Source: Fulvivirga ligni
GTDB taxonomy: Bacteria; Bacteroidota; Bacteroidia; Cytophagales; Cyclobacteriaceae
Direction of reading: 5' to 3'
Assembly: GCF_021389935.1 (NCBI RefSeq)
Contig: NZ_CP089979.1
Location: 3,329,001 to 3,393,000 of the forward strand
DNA length: 64,000 nt
Shown here: positions 51,905-61,217 of the stretch, one piece after another
Layout: the number at the start of each line of letters is the position of its first letter
How positions within the stretch are numbered: position 1 is the stretch's first letter
Translations under genes and position numbers: made by a program
Notes under the pieces: generated by a model
Told to the model about the DNA's origin: nothing
Databases searched by the model: none
What the model saw: the letters and a program-made list of their open reading frames with translations, nothing else

Positions 51905-53434
51905 TTAATTGTTTCTGAAGTATTCTTCACCATGTTTCTGTATAATATCAGCAATCTCTTCCAGGTCTTTGAGTTCTGTTAATGGATTCAGCAAAGTAAA
52001 TTTCAAATAAACCTGCCCCTTCACCTTAGTGCTGGCTATCAAGGCTTTACCTTCATTAAACATGGCTTTTCTTATGTGAGCATTCACGCTGCACAAATCT
52101 ATCCTGGTGCCAGGAATTGGATTATATCTAAATACAATAGCGCTTATTTCCGGTTGATTCAGAACTTCAAATTTTCCTCGCTCTCGAAGCATAAGAGCCG
52201 TTTGCTGGGCCAGGTAAATGATATCATCAATGTATTGACCAAGCTTTTTTCGACCCATCATACGCAGAGTCATCCATAGCTTCAGGGCATCGAATCTACG
52301 GGTGGTCTGTATTGATTTCTTAACCATATTGGGCAAGCCTTCTTCCTCCTGCTCTTTTGAGTTAAGGTAATCAGCATGGTATTTTATATAATCTACATGG
52401 GTTTTGTTTCTCATAAAAAAACCACTGGAGCTCACAGGTTGGAAGAAGGTTTTATGGTAATCTATTGTGGCAGAATCAGAAAGCTCAATTCCTTTCAGCT
52501 TATAGCAGTGCTTATCACTAAGTACTAACCCTCCTCCATATGCAGCATCTACATGAAACCATAGGTTATAAGTTTCTGCTACCTCTGCAATATCTGACAA
52601 TGGATCAATAGAACTAAAATCTGTAGTTCCGGCCGTGCCTACTATAGCAATAGGAATATTACCTGAAAGCCGCTCTTTCTCAATGGCATGGATGAGTGTA
52701 TGCGTATCCATTTGATAATACTCATTAACGGGCACAGACACTATAGATTTTTGCCCTAACCCAAGCAACGCTGCATTTTTCTTCAGACTAAAGTGGCTCA
52801 CTTCCGAACAAAAGATGCGAAACCTGGTAGCTTCAGGTGGCAAGCCGTCCACCTTCGGATCTATCTTATAGCGCTGATGAATGAAATGGTCTCTTGCCAA
52901 CAGTAATCCCATCATATTTGATTGAGTACCTCCGCTGGTGAATATTCCGTCACTATCAACGGGATATCCTATCTTGTTCAGTGTCCAGTCTATGAGTTTT
53001 AGCTCAATGAAAGTGCCTCCAGCACTTTGATCCCAAGTATCCATGGAAGTATTTATCGAACTGATAATGACCTCAGCGGCCAAGGCAGGAGTAAGAATGG
53101 GACAATTTAAATGTGCTACATACTTACGATTATGAAATGAAATAGCATCATTTAGGTAAAGCTCTTTCAGCTCATCCAAAACCTCATGTAAAGTGGCGCC
53201 GTAACCAGTATCGTCTATAAATATTTTAGAAAACCGAACTTTTACTTCCTCCAGAGAAGCTCCGCTAAAAGGTTCATTACGATTTTCAAGATGCTCCACT
53301 ATAGCATTTACCGCCTGGTTCATGCTCTTCTGATAGTAAGCTTTGTTTTCAGGAAGCTCGCTAAATATGTACTTGTATAATTGATCTTTAGTAAGCCCAT
53401 CTAGTAGTTGATGAGCATAGCTCTTCTGCAGCAT
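51905..53434 (-). CDS. PLP-dependent diamine-forming decarboxylase (DesA/Ddc-like)
   Basis: This 509-residue group II PLP decarboxylase has SGGTQSNMMGLLLARD, the PLP-ring-stacking region GTAGTTDFSSIDP, HVDAAYGGGLVLSD with the PLP-binding Asp, and the Schiff-base lysine in TIDYHKTFFQP. Related enzymes in siderophore operons make cadaverine from lysine (DesA) or 1,3-diaminopropane from diaminobutyrate. Which one applies here cannot be told. It is the first gene of the operon; ATG 53434 is preceded by a -7-like box and a perfect palindrome that may bind an iron regulator. Confidence 0.93.
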   Translation of the reverse strand: MLQKSYAHQLLDGLTKDQLYKYIFSELPENKAYYQKSMNQAVNAIVEHLENRNEPFSGASLEEVKVRFSKIFIDDTGYGATLHEVLDELKELYLNDAISFHNRKYVAHLNCPILTPALAAEVIISSINTSMDTWDQSAGGTFIELKLIDWTLNKIGYPVDSDGIFTSGGTQSNMMGLLLARDHFIHQRYKIDPKVDGLPPEATRFRIFCSEVSHFSLKKNAALLGLGQKSIVSVPVNEYYQMDTHTLIHAIEKERLSGNIPIAIVGTAGTTDFSSIDPLSDIAEVAETYNLWFHVDAAYGGGLVLSDKHCYKLKGIELSDSATIDYHKTFFQPVSSSGFFMRNKTHVDYIKYHADYLNSKEQEEEGLPNMVKKSIQTTRRFDALKLWMTLRMMGRKKLGQYIDDIIYLAQQTALMLRERGKFEVLNQPEISAIVFRYNPIPGTRIDLCSVNAHIRKAMFNEGKALIASTKVKGQVYLKFTLLNPLTELKDLEEIADIIQKHGEEYFRNN

Positions 53435-53455
53435 ATTCTTGAGTTTAGGTTATAT

Positions 53456-53463
53456 CAAACATT
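53456..53463 (-). promoter_or_regulatory. -7-like box of the siderophore operon
   Basis: On the minus strand the sequence reads AATGTTTG, one base off TAnnTTTG, 21 bp before the decarboxylase ATG. The palindrome at 53464-53482 abuts it directly. Confidence 0.5.
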
Positions 53464-53482
53464 ATTTAGAATAAATCTAAAT
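53464..53482. promoter_or_regulatory. Candidate iron-regulator operator (7-5-7 palindrome)
   Basis: ATTTAGA-ATAAA-TCTAAAT is a perfect palindrome touching the upstream edge of the -7 box, so a bound protein would block transcription. A second overlapping dyad ATCTA-AA-TAGAT continues to 53486, as in stacked Fur-type sites. The identity of the regulator (Fur or DtxR type) is inferred from the operon it controls. Confidence 0.6.
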
Positions 53483-53856
53483 AGATTGCTAAATTATGTT
53501 GAGGCATGGTACTGCACAATCGCCAATTATAGTGACTCAATAATTAGTATTAGTGAGTAGATCGATTGGTAAATAGATCATGAAAGTTAGGGTATTTATC
53601 TTATCACCTTAGTGGGCAGACGATTAATGCTGAAAGGGAATATTATTACTGACCATTTAACATCACTATTACTAGTGAAAGGCATAAAGAAAATAAAATT
53701 TGAGAATTAGAATGTAATGGTGAGAGATTGGCTAATAAAATAAGAAGCCCACTAGGGTGGGCTCCAAATTTTACAAAGTGAGATACAACGCGATTATGTT
53801 ATCTCAAGATCAAATTAAAAGAGAAAATAAGAATTTTTTAAATGAATATTTCTTTT
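53483..53856. other. Intergenic stretch with one hairpin
   Basis: No gene is visible here. AGCCCAC-TAGG-GTGGGCT at 53746-53763 is a perfect 7-bp hairpin. Read on the minus strand it is followed by TCTTATTTTATT, so it could end a minus-strand transcript coming from the receiver-gene remnant at 53857-54060. Confidence 0.45.
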
Positions 53857-54060
53857 TTATTGCTCTGAGTTATTAGTTATAAGGTGTTTTTTAAACATTA
53901 TTTTAAATCCTTCATAGGATTGAGGTTGTATATAAAACACGCTATTATTATCATATTTAGATTCATGCACAACATATCCTGTCAGCATGAAAATTAATTA
54001 TGATCCTAACCTGATTCAAATAGTTTCAATTTATCAATCAAATGCCTGGAGTTCTTTTTT
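53857..54060 (-). pseudogene. Decayed receiver-domain-like gene, left copy
   Basis: On the minus strand a 43-codon frame (53988-53857) reads MLTGYVVHESKYDNNSVFYI, followed by QPQSYEGFKIMFKKHL. Before it, in another frame and broken by stops, comes NSRHLIDKLKLFESG. Together they match the remnant at 62810-63184 (LLGYFFSY, then LDESSYDHNSSFYI, then TWEGFKIKIEKYK, and VKLRALG). The order resembles the last part of a response-regulator receiver domain (xLTGY after the fourth strand). The N-terminal half, expected beyond 54060, is replaced by a 43-bp tandem repeat. It is a pseudogene by stop codons and frameshift. Confidence 0.55.
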
Positions 54061-54067
54061 GAATAAT

Positions 54068-54159
54068 AGATTTTCATGTATCAGCTAGATCAACTAATAG
54101 GTATTTTAAAAGATTTTCATGTATCAGCTAGATCAACTAATAGGTATTTTAAAAGATTT
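54068..54159. repeat. 43-bp tandem duplication
   Basis: A 43-bp unit beginning AGATTTTCATGTATCAGCTA is present at 54068-54110 and perfectly repeated at 54111-54153, with six bases of a third copy after it. It lies between the left receiver-gene remnant and the cheY-like gene. The perfect identity points to a recent duplication. Confidence 0.9.
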
Positions 54160-54383
54160 AAATGTATATAAATTATTTAGTCAATTACAATTCAATATTT
54201 AAATTGTCTCATTATAAGAATTAAGTATCATATTTACGGTTATTCTTAAATAAGTAAAATTTTCCCTATATGGGAATGCTGTAATACTTAATTGAATTAT
54301 AAAAATCTGATATTCAGTACTTTATAAATTAGGTCTATCACTTGTATTGTTCGAATTATCAATATATTCAAATCAATACAACC

Positions 54384-54776
54384 ATGCACACCATTTTAGT
54401 AGTTGACGATTTCGCTAGTATCAGGAAAGTAATAGCCGATAATTTAAAGAAATATGGCTTTGAAACACTTGAAGCTGGCGATGGAGAGGAAGCGCTAGAA
54501 ATACTAAGAGAAGCTAAAACCAAAATTGACTTGGTCTTAACTGACTATAATATGCCATATATGGATGGTTTTGGTCTTTTAAAGGCTATCAAGGGTGATG
54601 AGGACCTGAAAAATTATCCTGTGGTACTTCTCACCTCCGAAAAGGCGAACGATAAAAAGTTGATGGCAAAAGAGGCGGGGTTAAACGCCTGGATAGAAAA
54701 GCCTTACAAGATCGACAGCTTTATCAATATTATAAAGTACACTATTGAGAAAAATAATAAGGATGTCGGAATATGA
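54384..54776 (+). CDS. cheY: CheY-like response regulator
   Basis: This 130-residue stand-alone receiver domain has acidic pocket Asp8-Asp9, phospho-acceptor Asp54 (LTDYNMPYMDG), Thr84 and Lys106 (EKPYK), all conserved. It is the first gene of the chemotaxis operon, and its last 14 bases overlap cheA, so both are translated together. Without flagellar genes in view, it may steer gliding or twitching motility rather than a flagellar switch; that is inference. ATG 54384 gives MHTILVVDD; the frame from 54342 adds a non-family tail. Confidence 0.93.
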   Translation: MHTILVVDDFASIRKVIADNLKKYGFETLEAGDGEEALEILREAKTKIDLVLTDYNMPYMDGFGLLKAIKGDEDLKNYPVVLLTSEKANDKKLMAKEAGLNAWIEKPYKIDSFINIIKYTIEKNNKDVGI

Positions 54777-56787
54777 TCAGATGTTTAAGGAAGAGGGGCA
54801 TGAACAGCTAGAAATCGCTGAACAAGCCTTATTATCCTACGAAGCCAACCCTGATGTCAACTTTATAGAAGAGGCATTTAGGGCCTTACACACCTTCAAG
54901 GGTGGAGCGCATATATTTTCTTTAACCCATCTCGGAGATTTTGCTCATATGATTGAATCAGTACTGGATGGTATGAGGCAAAACCTTTTCGATAGAGAGT
55001 TAAAGATCACAGATAAATTGCTCATCTATATTGATCATTTAAAGAAAATGATGGACGATCCGGAACTTAATAAAAAAGATCTGCTGGCTAAGAATCAGGT
55101 TTTATTAAGAGAAATTGAAAGCATAGCATCAAAGGTGTCGGATTCAATTAAAAATACTGATCAAAGCAAAGAGAGAGCCATGTTAGAGGCTTTTATTGAA
55201 GAGGAGAATCAAGAGAACGTAAGTACTTATTATTTGTCAATTACCCCTGTTGCGGAAATTGATTTGTCCTCAGGGCACCCTGCAATAAACATCATAGAAG
55301 ATATTCAGGAATTGGGACAAGAAAAATTACAAGTTGATTATGTAGATGTTGATAATCAAGTAATTAAGCATTGGGACCTTTATTTGGCCTGTCAGTCCAC
55401 AAAAGAAGATTTAGAGTCGCAGTTCATGTTTATTGAAGATGAGCTTGTGCTTAATATTCATAAAGTTGCCAATTTCAATCTATTTAAAGAATTAGGATTT
55501 GACGAATTGTTGTGTGCGCTGAATAAAATTCCGGCCGTAGAAAAACTTAACGAATTGTCAGCCTACGTGATGTCCCTTAAAGAATCTTTAGTGACAACTG
55601 AGGATAATACTAATTCAGGGAATAACGGTCAGCCTAATAGCACCATTCGAGTGTCTACAGACAAAATAGATGCTTTAATGAACCTGGTCAGTGAATTAGT
55701 GACAGATCAAGGCAGTCTTAAAAGACTTTCAAAACAATTTGAAGACCCATATTTTGAGGGGGTGGTGGAAAACATTGAACGTCATATTCGTCAGTTGAGG
55801 GATGTTGCTTTTGATATGAGTTTAGTACCCATTGATAGACTTACTGGTAAATTTAGGAGGCTCGTTAGAGATTGTTCATTGTCTGTTGGTAAAGATATTG
55901 ATTTTCACGTCAGTGGGGAAAATACCGAATTAGATAAAATATTTATAGATAAGCTCTCCGATCCAATAGTTCATATTCTACGCAATTGTGTAGATCATGG
56001 TATAGAATCAGCAGATGAGCGACGTGCTATGGGTAAGGACGAAAAGGGACGAATTACATTAGATACATTTTATTCTGGGGCTTATGTGCATATAGAAATT
56101 AGTGACGACGGAAGAGGTATAAATGAAGATCAGGTAAGGAAAAAAGCAATTCAATCTGGACTGGTAACTGCTGATAGCATTTTATCAAGAGAAATGGTTT
56201 TATCCTTAATTTTTGAACCGGGATTTTCGACGGCTCAAAAGGTAACACATGTCTCTGGAAGAGGTGTTGGTATGGACGTGGTAAAAAAGAATATTGAGTC
56301 TATCCATGGTGAAGTTATCGTTAAATCGGAAGCAGGTAAAGGCACCAAGTTTACTATAAAGGTGCCTTTGACGCTGTCAATTATAGATGGACTTTTAATC
56401 AAGGCGGATCATTTATCCTTTGTAATACCCATCGTGGATATAGATAAGTGCTATGAAATTAAGTCAGAATCCTTGCTCGATAATTTTGATAATTTATTAA
56501 TGCTTGATGGTGAGGCAATTCCATTCGTAGGTTTACGGTCAGAGCTTGCGCTAAACACCATGCAAATTCCCGATTGTAGCAATATTATCACAGTCAAATG
56601 TAGAAATAAAAAGGTAGCAATAATTGCTGATTCGATAATAGACAAGGTACAAGCCGTTATCAAGCCCATAAGTAGCTATTATAAGGAGCAAGAATTTGTG
56701 GCTGGTGCTACAATATTGGGAGATGGAGTGGTAGCTCTGGTTTTAGATGTCAATAAGCTCGTAGCACAAAAGACGAAAAACAAATAG
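54763..56787 (+). CDS. cheA: Chemotaxis histidine kinase CheA
   Basis: This 674-residue kinase starts with an Hpt domain with phospho-site His43 (ALHTFKGGAHIF). A divergent linker or P2-like region follows (about 130-290). The dimerisation helices (TDKIDALMNLVSELV) and the ATPase domain come next, with HILRNCVDHGIE, DDGRGI and GRGVGMDVVKKNI. A CheW-like domain ends the protein at 674 (about 540-670). It phosphorylates CheY and CheB under control of the MCP encoded four genes on. The start ATG is inside cheY. Confidence 0.95.
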   Translation: MSEYDQMFKEEGHEQLEIAEQALLSYEANPDVNFIEEAFRALHTFKGGAHIFSLTHLGDFAHMIESVLDGMRQNLFDRELKITDKLLIYIDHLKKMMDDPELNKKDLLAKNQVLLREIESIASKVSDSIKNTDQSKERAMLEAFIEEENQENVSTYYLSITPVAEIDLSSGHPAINIIEDIQELGQEKLQVDYVDVDNQVIKHWDLYLACQSTKEDLESQFMFIEDELVLNIHKVANFNLFKELGFDELLCALNKIPAVEKLNELSAYVMSLKESLVTTEDNTNSGNNGQPNSTIRVSTDKIDALMNLVSELVTDQGSLKRLSKQFEDPYFEGVVENIERHIRQLRDVAFDMSLVPIDRLTGKFRRLVRDCSLSVGKDIDFHVSGENTELDKIFIDKLSDPIVHILRNCVDHGIESADERRAMGKDEKGRITLDTFYSGAYVHIEISDDGRGINEDQVRKKAIQSGLVTADSILSREMVLSLIFEPGFSTAQKVTHVSGRGVGMDVVKKNIESIHGEVIVKSEAGKGTKFTIKVPLTLSIIDGLLIKADHLSFVIPIVDIDKCYEIKSESLLDNFDNLLMLDGEAIPFVGLRSELALNTMQIPDCSNIITVKCRNKKVAIIADSIIDKVQAVIKPISSYYKEQEFVAGATILGDGVVALVLDVNKLVAQKTKNK

Positions 56788-56788
56788 T

Positions 56789-57274
56789 ATGAACTCTGAA
56801 ATTGAAAGAATGAAAAAATCGTATTTAACCTTTAAACTTTCGGATAAGACATTTGCTCTAGAAATTGAGAATGTTATTGAAATTATAGAAGTTCCTCAGA
56901 TTACTATTATCCCCAAGGCTCCGGAGCACATGAGAGGTGTGGTCAATCTTAGAGGGCAGGTCCTACCACTTATCGATACGTCAATAAAATTTGGATTGCC
57001 AGCCATCAAAATGGATATCAATACCTGTATTATAGTAATGGACATCCCATCATTAGATAAAACTGTGCGATTTGGGGCCATGGTGAACCAGGTATTAGAT
57101 GTCTTGGAAAAGGGAGAGGAACATGTTCATGAATCACCTTCCCTGGAAGCAAATTATAATCTCGAATTTGTAAAAGGTATTATCAAAAGTGATGAGGATT
57201 TTATTGTTGTCCTTGATATACATAAAACCTTTTCTACTGATGAGGTGCGTTTATTAAAAAACGTGGGAGATTAA
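56789..57274 (+). CDS. cheW: CheW coupling protein
   Basis: This 161-residue protein is a single CheW domain: YLTFKLSDKTFALEIENVIE at the start, the conserved PEHMRGVVNLRGQVLPLIDT near 48-67, and FVKGIIKSDEDFIVVLDI near the end. It bridges CheA and the receptor. It follows cheA by one base. Confidence 0.94.
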   Translation: MNSEIERMKKSYLTFKLSDKTFALEIENVIEIIEVPQITIIPKAPEHMRGVVNLRGQVLPLIDTSIKFGLPAIKMDINTCIIVMDIPSLDKTVRFGAMVNQVLDVLEKGEEHVHESPSLEANYNLEFVKGIIKSDEDFIVVLDIHKTFSTDEVRLLKNVGD

Positions 57275-57304
57275 TCTTTTAGATATTTTTTTAACTATAA
57301 CCCA

Positions 57305-58588
57305 ATGCTTATGAAGCTATTTTTATTGTCATGTTTTATCCTTTTAGGCTTTGTATCAATAGGATATTCACAATTTACTGTTAATGCAAATTTTAGAGCT
57401 AGGTCGGAATATAGAGACGGAGCCCGTATTCTATTGGATGATAACACCAACCCTGCCTTAGTTTCTTCTCAAAGAACACGTCTTATCACCAGTTATAACG
57501 ATGCACAATTTGAAATTCAGGTTTCATTTCAGAACGCCAGAATTTGGGGGGCTGATGATGAAAGAGCCAATGTTCCCAATATAAATCTTGCGGAAGGTTG
57601 GGTTAAGTACTATTTCAGCGAAAATCAAGAAGGTTTTTCTATGAAAATCGGTAGGCAACACCTCGTTCTAGATGATGGAAGGATATTCGGAATGAGAAAT
57701 TGGAACGATATAGCGGTTTCGCATGATTTAGCGCTTTTACAATGGCATAAAAAGGGATGGGACATTCAGCTAGCTGCTGGTTATAATAATGATGCCAATA
57801 AGTTTCAGGAAAGTGCTTATAATGTTAACTATTATAAATACCTAGCTTTATTATGGGTGAATAAGACATTAAGTAAACAGATTTCAGTATCTGTTTTGAA
57901 TGCTGTAGATGGTAATGAAAATCCTGACAACTTTCAAAGCGTTTATCCACGATACACCTCTGGAGTATACCTTAATCAAGGTGATAAAGAATCTGATTTT
58001 AAGGCACAGGGCTCCTTCTATTATCAATATGGCAAAGCTCCGTCCGGCTTGGATACGCGAGCATATATGTTCTCCATTATTCCTACCTATCAAGTGTCTG
58101 AGAAAGTTAAGCTAGCTGCTGGAGTGAATTTTTTTAGCGGTAATGATCAACTCAGTGGCGAGCAAGTCAATCGTTCTTTTAATAAGCTCTTTGGAGATGG
58201 GCATAGATACTATGGATATATGGACTATTTCCTAAACATCGAGAGCAATACTCAAGGTATTGGAGTAAGAAATACATTCTGTAGTATCTTCTATACATTA
58301 TCTACAAAAACAGAAGCGGAACTTTCATATCATAATTTCGCCTTTGGAGGCAGCTTTCTAGATCCGGAAACTCTGCAGGAAGCTGATGCCCAGCTAGGTA
58401 ATGAAATAGACTTTCAATTAAAGCACAAAATTAATGATTATCTAAGTACCAGGTTTTCCTATGCCACCATGTTTGCAACTTCATCTATGGAATTGATAAA
58501 AGGTGGTGATCATCATAGATATCAGCAATGGATAGCAGTAATGCTTATTGCTAAGCCAAAATTATTCTCATCAGTTAAAAAAGATTAA
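57305..58588 (+). CDS. Alginate-export-family outer-membrane porin
   Basis: This 427-residue protein has a signal peptide (cleavage near GYSQ, 27) and a beta-barrel body of alternating strands. It contains the family-like opening NANFRARSEYRDG, then KIGRQHLVLDDGRIFG and a long arginine-lined set of strands. It resembles the AlgE/alginate_export family of OprD-like porins that pass anionic or small carbohydrate ligands. It sits inside the chemotaxis operon between cheW and the MCP, 30 bp after one and 12 bp before the other, so it may supply the attractant that the receptor senses. Confidence 0.82.
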   Translation: MLMKLFLLSCFILLGFVSIGYSQFTVNANFRARSEYRDGARILLDDNTNPALVSSQRTRLITSYNDAQFEIQVSFQNARIWGADDERANVPNINLAEGWVKYYFSENQEGFSMKIGRQHLVLDDGRIFGMRNWNDIAVSHDLALLQWHKKGWDIQLAAGYNNDANKFQESAYNVNYYKYLALLWVNKTLSKQISVSVLNAVDGNENPDNFQSVYPRYTSGVYLNQGDKESDFKAQGSFYYQYGKAPSGLDTRAYMFSIIPTYQVSEKVKLAAGVNFFSGNDQLSGEQVNRSFNKLFGDGHRYYGYMDYFLNIESNTQGIGVRNTFCSIFYTLSTKTEAELSYHNFAFGGSFLDPETLQEADAQLGNEIDFQLKHKINDYLSTRFSYATMFATSSMELIKGGDHHRYQQWIAVMLIAKPKLFSSVKKD

Positions 58589-58600
58589 AATACTTCGCAT

Positions 58601-60322
58601 ATGAAAATGACAAAACTTACTACCAATCAGCGAATAATAGGAATATTTACCTTTGTATTAATGATATCTGTGGCAGGAGCTGTGTATAATTCTCTGCAAA
58701 CACAAAAATTGAAGTTGGAAATAGATAAAATTTATAATGACAACCTACTAAGCATTGATTATCTAATTGAGGCAGATAGAGATGCATATCAATCGAGTAT
58801 AGCTTTGGCACATGCTCTATCTCTAGGCATAGATGGAGAATCCGAACAATATAATTCAACTCAAACTGAGATTAGAGAAAATCTTGATCAGGTACATGAG
58901 AGGTATACGAATTTCTTTGAAGTTTCTGCATTTACCAAACTTGAAAAATTCAATAAATATGACAGTTATGATAAATCTTTTAGAGAAAATCATAGCAAAT
59001 TAGGGGTTATTACAGATAAAATTCTTAGCCTACTTAAAACTGGAAATATAGAAGAAGCTAAGTCAATTTATTATGATGAATATATGAAAACGTTTGAGCC
59101 GATGCGATCTGCTATGGATAAATATACCGAATTGAGTTTAGCTTCAGCAGAAGAAGCATATCAAGCCAGTATTCATTTAAGTGAAGGTATATTCAGAAAC
59201 TCTATGATAGTGGTAGTGTTAATTATTGTCTTTATCATAGCGGGAGGGTTTTATCTTAAAAACAGCATATCTAAGCCTCTAAATGAAGCCATGACTATAG
59301 TAGATAAAATCGCTGAAGGAGACTTGAGAATGAAGATTGACCGAGAAAAATACAATAAGAAGGACCCAATAGGATTTTTATTACTGAAAATGGATGATAT
59401 GATCATGAGTCAGCGTAATGTGATACAGGTTGTAATTGATGGTGCAGAATATATAAACAAAGCCAGTGTAGAATTAAGAGAGTCAGCTGGTCAGCTTTCC
59501 CAAGGAGCATCTTTGCAAGCTAGTTCGGTAGAGGAAGTTTCAGCTTCCATGGAGCAAATGGCATCTAATATTATGCAAAACACTGATAATGCCAAAGAGA
59601 CCGAACAAATTGCTTTAAGTTCTAACAAACAAGTAGGTAAATCCAATGAAGCTGTTCTAGCGACAGTAGAGTCAATGAATACCATTGTTAGGAAGAATTC
59701 TATCATAGGTGAAATTGCGAGACAAACAAATTTATTGGCGCTGAATGCAGCGGTAGAAGCCGCACGAGCGGGTGATCATGGTAAAGGCTTCGCAGTAGTG
59801 GCTGCTGAAATCAGGAAATTGGCTGAAGGTTGTCAGAATGCGGCAAAGGAAATTGACGATATTTCGAACAGCAGTGAAAAGGTAGCCCGAACTGCTGGAG
59901 ACATGCTGAGCAAGTTGGTGCCGGAGATTGAAAAAACAAGTAACCTGGTGGCTGAAATAAGTGCTGCTAGCCTTGAGCAGAATGATGGTGCAAACCAAAT
60001 CAATGAAGCGATTCAACAGTTAAATTCTGTGGTACAGCAGAATGCGGCCAGTGCAGAGCAATTAGCTTCAAATTCTGAAGAATTAAATAATCAATCTTAT
60101 ACATTAAGAAGTGCTATCTCTTTCTTCAAATTGGAGAGCGACGATAACAATAACGGGCTAACTAAAAATACTATCAATAAAATTCAGTCGAACAACAGCC
60201 GAATTGTTAATGTCAAAACAAGTTCTGATGGTATTAAAACAAAGACCGAAACATCTCAAGGTTATAACTTAGTACTCGAAGACCCACATGATGATCTTGA
60301 TAAAGATTTCGAAAAATATTAA
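58601..60322 (+). CDS. Methyl-accepting chemotaxis protein
   Basis: This 573-residue receptor has TM1 at about 12-30, a periplasmic four-helix-bundle (4HB_MCP) sensor at about 31-195, and TM2 at about 198-217. A HAMP domain follows at about 218-270. The cytoplasmic coiled coil has the highly conserved hairpin tip [20 protein letters not shown] near 370-390. It ends in a flexible tail finishing DKDFEKY, which may be a docking tail for CheR or CheB, as the terminal pentapeptide of E. coli receptors is. A 4HB sensor usually detects small molecules or binding proteins. Confidence 0.94.
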   Translation: MKMTKLTTNQRIIGIFTFVLMISVAGAVYNSLQTQKLKLEIDKIYNDNLLSIDYLIEADRDAYQSSIALAHALSLGIDGESEQYNSTQTEIRENLDQVHERYTNFFEVSAFTKLEKFNKYDSYDKSFRENHSKLGVITDKILSLLKTGNIEEAKSIYYDEYMKTFEPMRSAMDKYTELSLASAEEAYQASIHLSEGIFRNSMIVVVLIIVFIIAGGFYLKNSISKPLNEAMTIVDKIAEGDLRMKIDREKYNKKDPIGFLLLKMDDMIMSQRNVIQVVIDGAEYINKASVELRESAGQLSQGASLQASSVEEVSASMEQMASNIMQNTDNAKETEQIALSSNKQVGKSNEAVLATVESMNTIVRKNSIIGEIARQTNLLALNAAVEAARAGDHGKGFAVVAAEIRKLAEGCQNAAKEIDDISNSSEKVARTAGDMLSKLVPEIEKTSNLVAEISAASLEQNDGANQINEAIQQLNSVVQQNAASAEQLASNSEELNNQSYTLRSAISFFKLESDDNNNGLTKNTINKIQSNNSRIVNVKTSSDGIKTKTETSQGYNLVLEDPHDDLDKDFEKY

Positions 60323-60361
60323 ACATTTGATATTAGTTTTTTTGCAGGTTGAGATGGAATT

Positions 60362-61207
60362 ATGAAACTAGGAAATACCATAGCGCTCAGAGATTTAGAC
60401 TTTCAAAAGCTTAGTAATTATATATATGAGCGCTATGGTATAAACTTACCAATATCAAAAAAGACTTTATTAGAGAGTAGACTTCAGAAGCATATTCTAA
60501 GTTTAGGCATGACTTCTTTCAAGCAATATATTCAAAATATATGTACCGAAGATGAAAGTCCTGATGTGATAAAAATGGTAAATCTGGTATCTACTAACAA
60601 AACACATTTCTTTAGGGAGCCGGAACATTTTTCATTTATTCAAAATACCGTTCTCCCAGAACTTGCTGATGAAAAATCTAGAAATATTAGAATCTGGAGT
60701 TCAGCATCTTCAACGGGTGAAGAGGTATATAGTGTAGCTATGACCGTTGAGCAATTTAGTGACAAGAACGGAGTCAATCTTGCCTATACGCTTTTGGGCT
60801 CCGATATATCGACAGATGTTCTTAAAGTGGCAAGGACAGGAATTTATGATGAAGGCTCCATTCAGGACTTACCGATTGAAGAAAGAAGAAAGTTTTTTTT
60901 AAAAAGTAAAGATTCAAATGTAAAAAAGGTGAGGATCAATAAAAAACTCAGAGATAGGGTTTTATTTAAACGTTTTAATCTTATACAAGATAAATATCCT
61001 GCAGCTGAGAGTTTTGATATAATTTTTTGCAGGAATGTATTAATATATTTTGATAGGCAGACTCAGGTGAAAGTGATTAGAAACCTTACAAAATGCCTAA
61101 AAATTGGAGGTTATTTATTTTTAGGACATTCGGAGTCTCTCATGGGTATTGATTTGCCCTTAAAGCAAAGAATTCATACTGCTTATCAGAAGGTTTCAAT
61201 GTATTAG
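60362..61207 (+). CDS. cheR: Chemotaxis methyltransferase CheR
   Basis: This 281-residue protein has the CheR N-terminal helical domain (about 10-85; ERYGINLPISKKTLLESRLQ) and a SAM-dependent methyltransferase domain with THFFREPEHF, IWSSASSTGEEVYSVAM and FDIIFCRNVLIYFDRQTQ. It methylates receptor glutamates. It is 39 bp after the MCP gene. Confidence 0.95.
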   Translation: MKLGNTIALRDLDFQKLSNYIYERYGINLPISKKTLLESRLQKHILSLGMTSFKQYIQNICTEDESPDVIKMVNLVSTNKTHFFREPEHFSFIQNTVLPELADEKSRNIRIWSSASSTGEEVYSVAMTVEQFSDKNGVNLAYTLLGSDISTDVLKVARTGIYDEGSIQDLPIEERRKFFLKSKDSNVKKVRINKKLRDRVLFKRFNLIQDKYPAAESFDIIFCRNVLIYFDRQTQVKVIRNLTKCLKIGGYLFLGHSESLMGIDLPLKQRIHTAYQKVSMY

Positions 61208-61217
61208 TACATTTTAT

